Position numbers and translations under genes: made by a program. Under the pieces are notes generated by a model, which saw only the letters and a list, made by a program, of their open reading frames with translations, ran no database searches and had not been told where the DNA came from. From contig CBDFIY010000002.1 of assembly GCA_965248335.1 (NCBI GenBank), positions 124,001 through 188,000 on the forward strand: a stretch of 64,000 nucleotides of DNA, in the 5' to 3' direction. Source of the stretch: CAKMZU01 sp965248335 (GTDB lineage Bacteria; Pseudomonadota; Gammaproteobacteria; Pseudomonadales; DT-91). Shown one piece after another: positions 28,882-37,773 of this stretch; the stretch's first letter is position 1; each line of letters begins with the position of its first letter.

Positions 28882-29391
28882 ATGAAGCTAATAACAATTT
28901 GTTTGCCTTTATTTATTTTCCATCATTTTACTCTGTGTGCCAATGCGTCGACCCATGTTGAGTTTGTTCCTGCGGGAAATACGCTTTTAGAGAGAGCGGA
29001 ATTTAAAAAAAGAATTATTTACTTGCTTGTTGGTGCTTCAATCGCTGCGCTCAGTGTCAAAGTGCTGTCTTCAACTTATCAGTCAATAAGTAAGAAAATG
29101 ACATGGAAAAAAATGCTTAAGGATCTCGATAAAGATAACGCTAAAGACAAAAAGAAGCTGAATGCGGAAGTGGGCCGCTTTATGAAAAGAAATGCAATGT
29201 CATTGATTTTTGATGAGATTCTCCAAGAAACTCGCTTGGTCAGAGGCGATGAAATACTGAGTACCAGCTATAGTTGTGGCGCAGACCTAGAGCCCGGCAA
29301 GGCTTACTGGAAAAGTTTAAGTGATAACGGAACGATCTATGGGTTTATCAATGAAAAAGGTGGTACAGCAATTGTTAACGATCAATCTTAG
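28882..29391 (+). CDS. Small exported/membrane protein of unknown function
   Basis: From the ATG at 28882 the protein is 169 residues and begins MKLITICLPLFIFHHFTLCA, a signal peptide or N-terminal anchor. A second hydrophobic segment follows at about residues 47-65 (IIYLLVGASIAALSVKVL). Beyond it is a very basic, lysine-rich stretch (KKMTWKKMLKDLDKDNAKDK) and a neutral C-terminal region. An open frame from TTG at 28846 would add 12 residues, but that would place charged residues ahead of the signal sequence. AGG lies 8 bases before the preferred ATG. I do not recognise the family. It stands alone between queE and the convergent membrane gene downstream. Confidence 0.6.
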   Translation: MKLITICLPLFIFHHFTLCANASTHVEFVPAGNTLLERAEFKKRIIYLLVGASIAALSVKVLSSTYQSISKKMTWKKMLKDLDKDNAKDKKKLNAEVGRFMKRNAMSLIFDEILQETRLVRGDEILSTSYSCGADLEPGKAYWKSLSDNGTIYGFINEKGGTAIVNDQS

Positions 29392-29413
29392 CTTAGGACT
29401 AAAAATATACACG

Positions 29414-31240
29414 TTAAAGGGTTCCGCCTAGTTGAATTGAAGTATTAATATCCGGTAGTTGTATCTCTTCATATTGCTGGCGTTTCTGACTCCATGCTAC
29501 CCATAAGAAAGGCATGTCATCTTCCCAGATAACCTCAAGCGCTTTGGGTTTTCCGTTGATAAGTTCGGTGACACGAATAGAGAGGTGATTAAATGAATGA
29601 GTTTCATTTAAAACCCAAGGGGTATTCGTTTTCCGTAAAAGCCCCATCAACTGCATACTTAGATAACTGAAATGGCCCGAGAAGGTTTGGGCGGATAAAG
29701 GTTGGCTATCTAGTTGAAAGCCGGGATCAGCCGTTAATATTATCGTATTTTTATTTTTTCTTTCGACTTGCATGGGGTGAAAGTCGCTGGCTAAAATACG
29801 CAATGATGCAGGCAGTGGAAGCTGTTTACTCGCTTGTTCATGCGCAAAAAATGTCAGCCAGAAAGGTTTATGCGCATTCAAAAATACCACATGCTTATTA
29901 GCGGTATCAAAAGGTAAGCTTGATTCGCCGCGATCAAGCTGATCAGAAAATGTGATGGCAGAGAACATATAAAGACTGACAACGAGTGCCACCAACAAAT
30001 GCATGAATGCTAAAAAGCTTACCGTTGGCCAGGCGAGTATTTTCTTAACGCCTGTAAACGCTTTATCGCAGGTGAAAAAGAAAAGAAAAGCCATAACCAC
30101 GGAGAAGCCAATATTCGGCAATAACAAGGTTCTTGAAGGTAAGGCAATGGTTAGAGCGGGAATCAGCGACAACATGGCACCGACAAAAAAGAAGCGTAAT
30201 GTTTTATCCGATCGTAAAGGTTGCCAAAGTAAGCTGACCAATAAAATAAATAAAGCAAGGCCTGCAAAAAAGAAGCCTTTTTGTATATCGAGACTTATTT
30301 GCCCCGACATCACATCAATGCCCGAGAAAAGCTCAAAAAAACGCGTGGGGTAGAGCGTTAATGCGCGATGAGTAAATGCTGCTAAATCATTAGACGGATC
30401 AACATAAAAATCTAAGCCTTCAGCACCGAAGCCTGCGTTGATATAGAAAAAACGCCAGACCACAGCTATGAGCGCAAAAGGTAAAATAGCTAAAAAGCGT
30501 GTTCGCCAAGCTCTTTCATCAAACACGAGCACGTAGGCGGCAAGATACATGCAAATGCCAATGGCACCCTCAGCCGTAAGAAAGCTTAACCCGAGTAACA
30601 ATAAGCTTAATCCATACCAGATTTTCGAGGATACGCCTTTGTGGTAAGCAAAAAGGCAAAAGAATCCGAGGGCAATAAGCATCAGCATACTGCGGGAGGC
30701 AATCCAGCTTGTGACATGGAATGTACTGACATCAAGTATTACAAAGACGAATGCTAAAAGCGCGATGGGTTGCTTAACCCCCAACTGCCTGAAACACAAA
30801 AAGATCATGCAGAGCCCCAGCAAGTACCACAGCATATTCATGGCATGCATGAGGTGCGTGTTATCAGGCCAGAGTGCATAATCAATAAGATGTGTGGCGG
30901 TAGCGAGCGGCCTAAAAAAATGTAATTTGGCATCGGCGCTAGTCCACCAAGGTAAGATGCCGTATTCTTTAAGCGCGGCATAGTTAGCGGATCGAGGGTC
31001 AAAAAAATTAAACTGATTGCTGAGTAACGCCCAAGGCTCTCCAACGCCTAAGCCCTTGAGTAGGCCTTTTTGTTCCAAAGCCGGCTCGCCAGTAAAGAGT
31101 GCCGCATGAATATAATCGTCAGCATAGAGGCCGCCCTTTAATGTATTGCCAGCATGTAAAAGCAAAGCAAGCGCAAGCAAGGCAAAAAAAGCATAGGGCG
31201 AGTAAATAAAACGTTGCCAGAACGATCGGTGGGTTTTCAC
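29414..31240 (-). CDS. Large polytopic GT-C-like membrane protein
   Basis: A 608-residue protein with about eleven hydrophobic segments and a C-terminal soluble domain of roughly 150 residues. The first loop contains LKGGLYADDYIHAALF with Asp41-Asp42. This acidic pair directly after the first membrane segment is the feature shared by GT-C glycosyltransferases (PMT/ArnT/GT39-like). No further diagnostic motif is visible, so a glycosyltransferase role is inferred from architecture only. It is the second GT-C-like protein in the window (compare 16222-17727). It is transcribed just upstream of thiDE on the same strand but is not an obvious part of the thiamin operon. Confidence 0.65.
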   Translation of the reverse strand: MKTHRSFWQRFIYSPYAFFALLALALLLHAGNTLKGGLYADDYIHAALFTGEPALEQKGLLKGLGVGEPWALLSNQFNFFDPRSANYAALKEYGILPWWTSADAKLHFFRPLATATHLIDYALWPDNTHLMHAMNMLWYLLGLCMIFLCFRQLGVKQPIALLAFVFVILDVSTFHVTSWIASRSMLMLIALGFFCLFAYHKGVSSKIWYGLSLLLLGLSFLTAEGAIGICMYLAAYVLVFDERAWRTRFLAILPFALIAVVWRFFYINAGFGAEGLDFYVDPSNDLAAFTHRALTLYPTRFFELFSGIDVMSGQISLDIQKGFFFAGLALFILLVSLLWQPLRSDKTLRFFFVGAMLSLIPALTIALPSRTLLLPNIGFSVVMAFLFFFTCDKAFTGVKKILAWPTVSFLAFMHLLVALVVSLYMFSAITFSDQLDRGESSLPFDTANKHVVFLNAHKPFWLTFFAHEQASKQLPLPASLRILASDFHPMQVERKNKNTIILTADPGFQLDSQPLSAQTFSGHFSYLSMQLMGLLRKTNTPWVLNETHSFNHLSIRVTELINGKPKALEVIWEDDMPFLWVAWSQKRQQYEEIQLPDINTSIQLGGTL

Positions 31241-31262
31241 TAACGACTCTTTTATTGTTTAT

Positions 31263-32723
31263 TTATTTATGGTCGGTTAAAGCGGCTTGTAATTGGTCAA
31301 CGGCGGCTTGCGGATCAGCAGATTTTCCAATGGCGCTGATTACAGCAACACTCCTGATACCTGATGAAGCTACCCGCTCAACATTCGAGGTATCTATACC
31401 GCCAATGGCTGTGAGCTGATAGTGATTCTGCAATAAGCTGACCCATGCTTGCAAAGTATTTATGGCGATTGTGTGATGGGCTATTGCCTTCGATTGCGTT
31501 TCAAAAATAGGGCCGAAAGCGATGTAGCTTGGGGCATGTGCATGCGCTTTAGCGATTTCGTACCAATTGTGGGTGCTTAGGCCGAGGTGTAATCCTGCTG
31601 CGTGTATGGCGGCTAAGTCTGCTGAAACCAAATCTTCTTGGCCTAAATGAACGCCAAAAGCCTTGTGTTTGATAGCCAATCGCCACTCATCATTAATAAA
31701 AAGCGGAATATTTTGCGCGTTTGCCAGGGCAACGGCCTCTTCTACCAACTGATCCGTTTTGATAGGCGTTACACCTTTAACGCGTAGCTGGAGCGTATCG
31801 ACACCAAGATCAAGGGCTTTCTTAAGGCTTTCAATGCTATTAACCAATGCATAAAGGCCGAGAGGGCGGTCAAGTGTTTTAAATGAAAAGGCCTGTTTCG
31901 CTTTACCAAAAAAGGGAAAGGCTTTGAGCCCATCAGGAAAATGTGTATGTTGAAAAGCCGCTGGGTTTTGCAAACTTACAGCAGGTAGCATCAAACCTTG
32001 ATTAATATAGGCTTTGGCTAAAACCACGGCATCAGGGGGTGAATAAGCTAATGCTAAAAAGGCAGCTATCGCGCTGCTTAAGCTGCAGCCTGTGCCGTGT
32101 GTATGCGGTGTAGAAACAAAAGGCGAAGAGAGTGTTTGCACGGTGTTTTGATGCACAAAAACATCGGTTGCGAAAGGGCTTCCACAGCTATCGCCACCTG
32201 TAATCAGAAGAGCCAGTTGATAGCGTTTACTGATTGCCAAGGCAGCTTTATCAAAGCCGAGTGCCTCGATATCTTTAGCAAAGAGCTGCTCGAATTCGTG
32301 CCTGTTGGGTGTGAGCACATCAATGTAAGGAAGTATCGATTGAAAGCCTGAGGCGTCATCGATGAGACTACCACCACTGGTTGATGCCATTACAGGATCA
32401 CAAACAACTTTTCCGCTAAAGGTAGCCAGCTTCTGAGTCAGCCGCTGCAGCAATTTTTCGGAACCTAACATGCCAATTTTAATGACATCGGCAGGCAGTT
32501 CGTCAGCTAAACTTTGCCATTGTGCATCGAAGGACGCTAACGTGGTTTGGCTAATATGCTGAACGCTGCGACTGTTTTGTGCCGTGACAGCGGTGATGAT
32601 ATTGCCAAATTGTACGTGTAAACAGCTGAAGACTTGATTGTCAGCTTGTATGCCAGCACCGGCACTGCAATCAGAGCCTGCAATCGACCAAACAATGGGT
32701 TGATGTTTATTCGCTGAAGGCAT
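31263..32723 (-). CDS. thiDE: Fused HMP(-P) kinase / thiamin-phosphate synthase ThiDE
   Basis: A 486-residue fusion. Residues about 1-265 are ThiD: VWSIAGSDCSAGAGIQADNQ at the N-terminus and THGTGCSLSSAIAAFLA with the catalytic Cys. ThiD phosphorylates hydroxymethylpyrimidine (phosphate). Residues about 285-486 are ThiE: GLYALVNSIESLKKAL, LQLRVKG, PLFINDEWRLAIKHKAFGVHLGQEDL and the late AIGGID. ThiE joins HMP-PP and thiazole phosphate into thiamin phosphate. Fusing the two puts the last pyrimidine step and the coupling step in one protein. It is the last gene of the thiC-thiO-thiS-thiG-thiDE operon, 12 bases after thiG, and is presumably controlled by the TPP riboswitch upstream of thiC. Confidence 0.94.
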   Translation of the reverse strand: MPSANKHQPIVWSIAGSDCSAGAGIQADNQVFSCLHVQFGNIITAVTAQNSRSVQHISQTTLASFDAQWQSLADELPADVIKIGMLGSEKLLQRLTQKLATFSGKVVCDPVMASTSGGSLIDDASGFQSILPYIDVLTPNRHEFEQLFAKDIEALGFDKAALAISKRYQLALLITGGDSCGSPFATDVFVHQNTVQTLSSPFVSTPHTHGTGCSLSSAIAAFLALAYSPPDAVVLAKAYINQGLMLPAVSLQNPAAFQHTHFPDGLKAFPFFGKAKQAFSFKTLDRPLGLYALVNSIESLKKALDLGVDTLQLRVKGVTPIKTDQLVEEAVALANAQNIPLFINDEWRLAIKHKAFGVHLGQEDLVSADLAAIHAAGLHLGLSTHNWYEIAKAHAHAPSYIAFGPIFETQSKAIAHHTIAINTLQAWVSLLQNHYQLTAIGGIDTSNVERVASSGIRSVAVISAIGKSADPQAAVDQLQAALTDHK

Positions 32724-32735
32724 GATGCATGCGCT

Positions 32736-33524
32736 CTATGATTGGTGCCAAAAAGGGGTGCCGATAACAGGTGTGCTTGGCTTGGCCGTTTGTTGCTCGC
32801 CTGTCGCGCCTGCGAGATAACCTAATCGACCTGCCTGAACGGCATGACGAAAAGCGGCGGCCATCTTAACAGGGTCGTCAGATTGCGCGACAGCGGTATT
32901 GAGTAAAATGGCGTCGAATCCTATTTCCATGGCTTGTGCAGCGTGCGAAGGTAAGCCAATACCGGCATCAATCACGAGGGTCGATTGTGGAAATCGATGT
33001 CGAATAGCTTCCAATGTATAAGGATTCATCAAACCTTTTCCTGTGCCGATGGGCGATCCCCAAGGCATTAACACCTCGCACCCTACATCTGTTAATTTTT
33101 GGCAAAAAACCAAGTCATCTGTGCAATACGGGAATACAGCAAAGCCTTCTTTGATCAAGGCTTCTGCGGCAATAACGGTCTCGTAAGGATCGGGTTGCAG
33201 GTTATAGTCATCGCCGATCACTTCAAGCTTGATCCAGTGGGTGTTGAATAACTCGCGTGACATCTGCGCTAAGGTGATGGCTTCTTTGGCTGTATGACAC
33301 CCTGCTGTATTGGGCAGTAATTGTTTGTTTAAGTTTTTTAATCCCTGCCAAAATTGCGCGCCTGCGGCGGCTTCGGGTGATTGTCTCCGAAGGCTTAATG
33401 TAATTATCTCAGCATGTGATTCGGTGATAGCCGCTTGCATAATCGCAGGCGAAGGGTAAAGCGCGGAGCCGATGAGTAACCGGTTTTGAAGGTGCGCGCC
33501 ATAGAAGTTAACCGTGTCTTGCAT
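32736..33524 (-). CDS. thiG: Thiazole synthase ThiG
   Basis: Forms the thiazole ring of thiamin from deoxyxylulose phosphate, dehydroglycine and ThiS thiocarboxylate. The ATG at 33524 gives 262 residues, the family length, beginning MQDTVNFYGAHLQNRLLIGS. The longer open frame would run back through thiS. The Schiff-base lysine lies in HWIKLEVIGDD. The phosphate-binding barrel end reads VLMPWGSPIGTGKGL, and VIDAGIGLPSHAAQAMEIGFDAILLNTA is also characteristic. The stop codon of thiS is one base before this start, so the two are translationally coupled. ThiO next door supplies the glycine imine. Confidence 0.95.
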   Translation of the reverse strand: MQDTVNFYGAHLQNRLLIGSALYPSPAIMQAAITESHAEIITLSLRRQSPEAAAGAQFWQGLKNLNKQLLPNTAGCHTAKEAITLAQMSRELFNTHWIKLEVIGDDYNLQPDPYETVIAAEALIKEGFAVFPYCTDDLVFCQKLTDVGCEVLMPWGSPIGTGKGLMNPYTLEAIRHRFPQSTLVIDAGIGLPSHAAQAMEIGFDAILLNTAVAQSDDPVKMAAAFRHAVQAGRLGYLAGATGEQQTAKPSTPVIGTPFWHQS

Positions 33525-33525
33525 C

Positions 33526-33729
33526 TTAGCCGCCTTGTATTGCCGAGAGAATTTCGATGTCATCCTGATCATTGATCGCGTGCGTTTCAAATTGTGCTCG
33601 AGGAACAAAGGTCAGATTGATGGCGACAGCCACTTGTTGAGGGTTGTAACTTAAGGCGTTCAGTATACCCATCAACAACGTATTCCGAGGGAAGGATTGC
33701 GCCTCACCGTTAATTTTAAGTGTTAGCAT
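33526..33729 (-). CDS. thiS: Sulfur-carrier protein ThiS
   Basis: A small ubiquitin-like carrier, 67 residues from the preferred ATG at 33729, beginning MLTLKINGEAQSFPRNTLL and ending in the obligatory Gly-Gly that is adenylated and then thiocarboxylated. LTFVPRAQFETHAINDQDDIEIL is the typical second half. An in-frame ATG at 33741 would add four residues. The start lies inside the end of thiO (stop at 33723), and the stop is one base before thiG, so thiO, thiS and thiG are tightly coupled. No thiF is present in the window, so the activating enzyme (ThiF or MoeB) must be encoded elsewhere. Confidence 0.93.
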   Translation of the reverse strand: MLTLKINGEAQSFPRNTLLMGILNALSYNPQQVAVAINLTFVPRAQFETHAINDQDDIEILSAIQGG

Positions 33730-34874
33730 ATATCCATCCATTCGTTCGTAGAGTCCTTGACGATATCAGGCCATATGCCTTTATGCGGTAGGGTGTTAGG
33801 TGGCGATGAGTTAGATATCGAGGCGTTAGATGGCAAGCCCAAAGTAGCAAGTGTCTGCTCAACAACGGGCGGGGCTAAGAGGTAGCCATGACGATGAAGG
33901 CCATTGATGGCGAGGTAATCTTTATCTTGAATGATTGCCGGTAAATGATCATCAAATGCCGGCCTGCAGCGAGCATCCATTTGCAATATTTCTGCTTCAG
34001 CGAACCCTGTATGAAGACTATAAAGCGCCGAGAGAAGTTCGAGCGAAGAACGTACCGTGACCGGTGCCTCTGATGCACTTTCGATCTGCGTTGCACCGAT
34101 AATATATTCATGGTTTGGGCGAGGCACTACATAGAGTTTATAGCGTGGGTGCATTAAGCGCACGGCATGTTGAAAGTTAACTTCTTTGGCGCGAACGCGC
34201 AGTACCTCACCACGAACACCGCGCAACTGAGGCAGGGTTTTTCTGGCACCAAACCCCCGGCAGTCAATGAGGGTTTGGGCGTATTTAAGCTGAGGGTGTT
34301 TGAGAAGTTCAGCTTTTGTATCCGGTAAGCGTGCTTGAATACATTCGCCACCTAATTGTTGAATGCGGCTAAGCAGTGCAGCAAATAAAGCTTGGTTATC
34401 AAGATAACCTTCATTGGGAAGAAAACACCCTTCCGTAAAGTGGCCGAGACTCGGCGTTGTAGCCTGAAGGGCTTCTGAATTCAGCGGCCGGTAATCTGTT
34501 TTTGCGATGAGCGGATGATCGTGCATTTTTTTGAGTAGCCGTTGGTAAAGCGGTTTATCCTGCTTATGGGCGACAATCACCGAACCTTTGAATGAAAAAT
34601 CAATGGGCGTGGAGAGATGGGCATTTAAATCTTGAAGCCAATTGTGCCAAAGGTCGATACTCTTTTTACCTTGGGTGTAGAGTGCAAACTCACCATCAAG
34701 CACCTCAGAGACAGGCGCAATCATCGCCGCAGCGACAATCCCAGCACTTTGTTTGCCATCCAGATTTTGGTCGAAAAGCGTGACGGTTTGCCCCGCTTCG
34801 AGCAATCGCCATGCGAGTAGTCGGCCTAATAAGCCGGCACCCACGATGGCAAAGGTTTTATGTTCCAAGCGCAT
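33723..34874 (-). CDS. thiO: Glycine oxidase ThiO
   Basis: A 383-residue FAD-dependent D-amino-acid/glycine oxidase. The dinucleotide motif FAIVGAGLLGRLLAWRLLEAG is at the N-terminus with the acidic strand end near TLFDQN. RGVRGEVLRV, YVVPRPNHEYIIGAT and the late LAINGLHRHGYLLAPPV are characteristic of the DAO/ThiO family. ThiO oxidises glycine to iminoglycine for thiazole formation, the oxygen-dependent alternative to the radical enzyme ThiH. This matches the absence of thiH here and implies aerobic thiazole synthesis. Its start overlaps the end of thiC by one base and its end overlaps thiS. Confidence 0.94.
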   Translation of the reverse strand: MRLEHKTFAIVGAGLLGRLLAWRLLEAGQTVTLFDQNLDGKQSAGIVAAAMIAPVSEVLDGEFALYTQGKKSIDLWHNWLQDLNAHLSTPIDFSFKGSVIVAHKQDKPLYQRLLKKMHDHPLIAKTDYRPLNSEALQATTPSLGHFTEGCFLPNEGYLDNQALFAALLSRIQQLGGECIQARLPDTKAELLKHPQLKYAQTLIDCRGFGARKTLPQLRGVRGEVLRVRAKEVNFQHAVRLMHPRYKLYVVPRPNHEYIIGATQIESASEAPVTVRSSLELLSALYSLHTGFAEAEILQMDARCRPAFDDHLPAIIQDKDYLAINGLHRHGYLLAPPVVEQTLATLGLPSNASISNSSPPNTLPHKGIWPDIVKDSTNEWMDIC

Positions 34875-36769
34875 TACGAAATACTCTGATAAATCTCGCT
34901 ACCGGCGGCTTTAAATTCTGCCGATTTTTGTTGCATCTCTTCATCAAGATCAACCATTTTGATAGTGTCACCTTGCACCTCGTAACCATTTTCTTTGGCA
35001 TACTTTCGTACATCCTGAGAGATTTTCATGGAGCAGAATTTAGGCCCGCACATGGAGCAAAAGTGCGCGACTTTGGCAGATTCCTTCGGCAATGTTTCAT
35101 CGTGGTACGAACGCGCGGTATCTGGATCAAGCGCGAGATTAAACTGATCATCCCAACGGAATTCAAAACGTGCTTTAGATAACGCATTATCACGCAATTG
35201 TGCGCCGGGATGCCCCTTGGCTAAATCGGCAGCGTGCGCGGCGATTTTATACGTGATAATCCCTTCTTTAACATCGGCTTTATTCGGCAAACCTAAATGC
35301 TCTTTTGGTGTAACGTAGCAAAGCATGGCGCAGCCGTACCAACCAATCATCGCCGCACCAATACCTGAGGTGATGTGGTCATAGCCGGGCGCAATATCCG
35401 TGGTTAACGGGCCAAGCGTGTAGAAAGGCGCCTCGTCACAATGCTTGAGCTGCTCGTCCATGTTTTCCTTGATCATGTGCATGGGTACGTGCCCTGGGCC
35501 TTCAATAAAGCACTGGACATCATGTTTCCAAGCGATTTTTGTTAGCTCGCCTAATGTGCGTAATTCGCCAAATTGAGCCTCATCGTTAGCGTCAGCGATA
35601 GAGCCGGGGCGTAAGCCATCGCCTAAAGAAAAAGTGATATCGTAGGCTTTCATGATTTCGCACATTTCATCAAAATGTGTGTAAAGGAAGTTTTCTTTAT
35701 GGTGAGCCAAGCACCATTTCGCCATGATAGAGCCGCCGCGAGAAACAATACCGGTCATGCGCTTTGCTGTGAGTGGTACATAGCGCAGCAGAACGCCCGC
35801 GTGGATGGTGAAGTAATCAACACCTTGTTCAGCTTGCTCAATCAGGGTATCTCTAAAGATTTCCCATGTCAGGTCTTCCGCAACGCCATTAACTTTTTCA
35901 AGGGCTTGGTAAATCGGTACTGTGCCGATGGGTACGGGCGAATTACGCACAATCCACTCGCGCGTTTCGTGAATATTCTTGCCTGTGGATAAATCCATGA
36001 TGGTATCCGCGCCCCAGCGAATGCCCCAAGTGAGCTTTTCGACTTCTTCTTCAATGGAAGAACCTAGTGCTGAGTTACCGATATTGCCATTGATTTTGAC
36101 GAGGAAGTTCCGACCAATAATCATGGGTTCTAATTCAGGGTGATTAACGTTGGCAGGGATAACCGCCCGTCCGCGAGCCACTTCGCTACGAACAAATTCC
36201 GGCGTGATTTCATCAGGAATGCTGGCACCAAAACTTTGCCCGGCTTGCTGGGTCGCAAGCGCCGGATATTTAGTGGCTTCAGCGCGCGCCATATTTTCTC
36301 GAATGGCGATATATTCCATTTCGGGGGTGATGATGCCTTGTCGCGCATAATGCATTTGTGTGACATTTTTGCCCGATAGTGCACGCAATGATTGTTGCTT
36401 GAGATCAAAGCGTAAATGATCGGCTTTAGGGTCGGCAAGGCGCTCTTTGGTGAAGTCAGACGACTTTTCGGTAAGGGATTCCGTATCTTGGCGTTCTTCA
36501 ATCCATGCGTGGCGTAGGGGGGATAAGCCTTTTTTGATATCAATGGTGGCGGATGGGTCACTGTAAACGCCAGAGGTATCGTACACGCGTACCGGCGGAT
36601 TTTTATCTACCTTGGACTCATCGTTAGGGTCAAGCGGTGTATCCGCTAAGGTGATTTCACGCATGGGTACTTGGATATCGGCACGCGAGCCTTCAGCATA
36701 AACTTTCCTGGATGAAGGAAAGGCCTTTACAGATTCTGTATCTACTTTTATGTTTTGAATGTCAGTCAT
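34874..36769 (-). CDS. thiC: HMP-phosphate synthase ThiC
   Basis: A 631-residue radical SAM enzyme that converts aminoimidazole ribotide to hydroxymethylpyrimidine phosphate. The cluster is held by the C-terminal FCSMCGPKFCSMKIS (CX2CX4C). Other hallmarks are MHYARQGIITPEMEYIAIREN, RWGADTIMDLSTGKNIHETR, GDGLRPGSIADANDEAQF, EGPGHVPMHMI and GPLTTDIAPGYDHITSGIGA. The length equals that of E. coli ThiC, so it is complete including the N-terminal domain. It is the first gene of the thiamin operon and is preceded by a TPP riboswitch (36842-36921). The start codon lies about 70 bases from the riboswitch, suggesting control of translation or of early termination. Confidence 0.97.
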   Translation of the reverse strand: MTDIQNIKVDTESVKAFPSSRKVYAEGSRADIQVPMREITLADTPLDPNDESKVDKNPPVRVYDTSGVYSDPSATIDIKKGLSPLRHAWIEERQDTESLTEKSSDFTKERLADPKADHLRFDLKQQSLRALSGKNVTQMHYARQGIITPEMEYIAIRENMARAEATKYPALATQQAGQSFGASIPDEITPEFVRSEVARGRAVIPANVNHPELEPMIIGRNFLVKINGNIGNSALGSSIEEEVEKLTWGIRWGADTIMDLSTGKNIHETREWIVRNSPVPIGTVPIYQALEKVNGVAEDLTWEIFRDTLIEQAEQGVDYFTIHAGVLLRYVPLTAKRMTGIVSRGGSIMAKWCLAHHKENFLYTHFDEMCEIMKAYDITFSLGDGLRPGSIADANDEAQFGELRTLGELTKIAWKHDVQCFIEGPGHVPMHMIKENMDEQLKHCDEAPFYTLGPLTTDIAPGYDHITSGIGAAMIGWYGCAMLCYVTPKEHLGLPNKADVKEGIITYKIAAHAADLAKGHPGAQLRDNALSKARFEFRWDDQFNLALDPDTARSYHDETLPKESAKVAHFCSMCGPKFCSMKISQDVRKYAKENGYEVQGDTIKMVDLDEEMQQKSAEFKAAGSEIYQSIS

Positions 36770-36841
36770 CCTGAAGCGCCTCGATTAGTGATCAAAGTTG
36801 CATTGTCAGGACGTATCAAGCGAAAAAACGCTAGGATATGA

Positions 36842-36921
36842 CTTGTTGCCTACGCGAGCATAATCTCGATCAGGTCTTACGGGTCTTTCTCAGCCGATCA
36901 AAAAAACGGCACCCCGACAAG
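36842..36921 (-). ncRNA. TPP riboswitch (THI element) upstream of thiC
   Basis: Read on the minus strand, the 80-base element begins CTTGTCGGGGTGCC and contains GGCTGAGAAAGACCCG, then GACCTGATCGAGATTATGC and GCGTAGGCAACAAG. GGGGTGC, CTGAGA, ACCTGATC and GCGTAGG are the conserved blocks of the TPP aptamer. The outer CTTGT pairs with ACAAG to close P1. A short stem (AGCG/CGCT) lies between the aptamer and the thiC ribosome-binding region, so the switch probably works on translation or weak termination. It should repress thiC-thiO-thiS-thiG-thiDE when thiamin pyrophosphate is plentiful. Confidence 0.95.
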
Positions 36922-36929
36922 CAAGCGCG

Positions 36930-36958
36930 ATGGTAAATGTTTCTTCTGAAGAATTCAA
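36930..36958 (-). promoter_or_regulatory. Putative sigma-70 promoter of the thiamin operon
   Basis: On the minus strand TTGAAT (36958-36953) and TACCAT (36935-36930) are separated by exactly 17 bases. Transcription would begin a few bases before the first paired base of the TPP riboswitch, which supports the assignment. The hexamers themselves are imperfect. Confidence 0.6.
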
Positions 36959-37157
36959 TACCGTGCGTGCAGGTCTGGTTATCGCGCTCATTCGTGCAAT
37001 GAATATTGTAAGCGCTTTTGAAGAGCGGTGCTGATGATTGTGCGTTATGCAAAAAGTGTAAATAGATGGCATGCGCAGGTATTTGTAATTTTTTTTGAAT
37101 TTTTAAAAAAATAGCCATCAAATGAGACCCTAATGAAAAAAGAAAAGGCTCTCGTTC

Positions 37158-37430
37158 ATGGCAATATATCGCTCACTATTCCCCTTGTTGCTGTTATTCA
37201 TTATTTCCCTAAATTTATGCGCCGCAACACGAGAAAAAAATCAATCTTGCGCAATAGGAAGTAGGATGAATTTTCTTATATTTCAACTGCTTGTTCTTGG
37301 AGAGGATCAAAAGGAAAATGAAATATCCAGCTATGCAGCAGCACATGAAAAATGTACGGCTGAATCTTGTCACTCACCAATTCCGCCAGCTAAGCTTGTT
37401 GAAATGGAAGCATTCTTAAACGAAAGCTAA
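37158..37430 (+). CDS. Small secreted protein of unknown function
   Basis: A 90-residue protein beginning MAIYRSLFPLLLLFIISLNL followed by CAAT, a signal peptide that could be cleaved after Ala near residue 23; the Cys might also serve as a lipobox-like residue, although the context is weak. The mature part is about 65 residues, with three Cys (in NQSC, HEKC and AESC) that could form a disulfide, and is otherwise hydrophilic. I do not recognise it. It is divergent from thiC across a 388-base spacer that also contains the riboswitch. The upstream ribosome-binding site is AAAAAGAAAAGG. It could be spurious, but the signal-peptide pattern and the start favour a real gene. Confidence 0.5.
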   Translation: MAIYRSLFPLLLLFIISLNLCAATREKNQSCAIGSRMNFLIFQLLVLGEDQKENEISSYAAAHEKCTAESCHSPIPPAKLVEMEAFLNES

Positions 37431-37773
37431 CGATAATTTGGATTTGTCGTCGTTATACGGAAGAAGACCATGCTCTTTACGTGTCAGGGTATAGCGATTA
37501 GTTATTTAAAAAGTTGATTTAATTGTCGGGAAATTGTTCGCCGCTTGAGTAGCAATGGATAAATAGGCGCATCATTTGTGCTAATTGTTGCTAAATTGCA
37601 GGTAAATCAATTAAAAAGTGATGAACATCATGTTATCGCGTTTCTTCTCTCATTCACACCCACTTTGCTGCGGTAATATCCCGCACGGCGTATTTATATC
37701 TTTTTATTATAAAAAATCGACGAGTACGTTGCATTCCCAGCATTATAAACCACTCTATTTCAAGGTAGTCCTT
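37431..37773. other. Intergenic region upstream of the cupin gene
   Basis: About 340 bases with no supported gene. An open frame running into the cupin gene from 37618 is more likely untranslated leader, because the internal ATG at 37774 has a signal peptide and the ribosome-binding site CAAGG. No strong palindromes are seen. Confidence 0.4.

Noticed and set aside
30003..30353. 116-codon plus-strand frame
   Set aside because: It is antisense to the GT-C-like membrane protein gene; its lysine-rich composition is the complement of hydrophobic codons.
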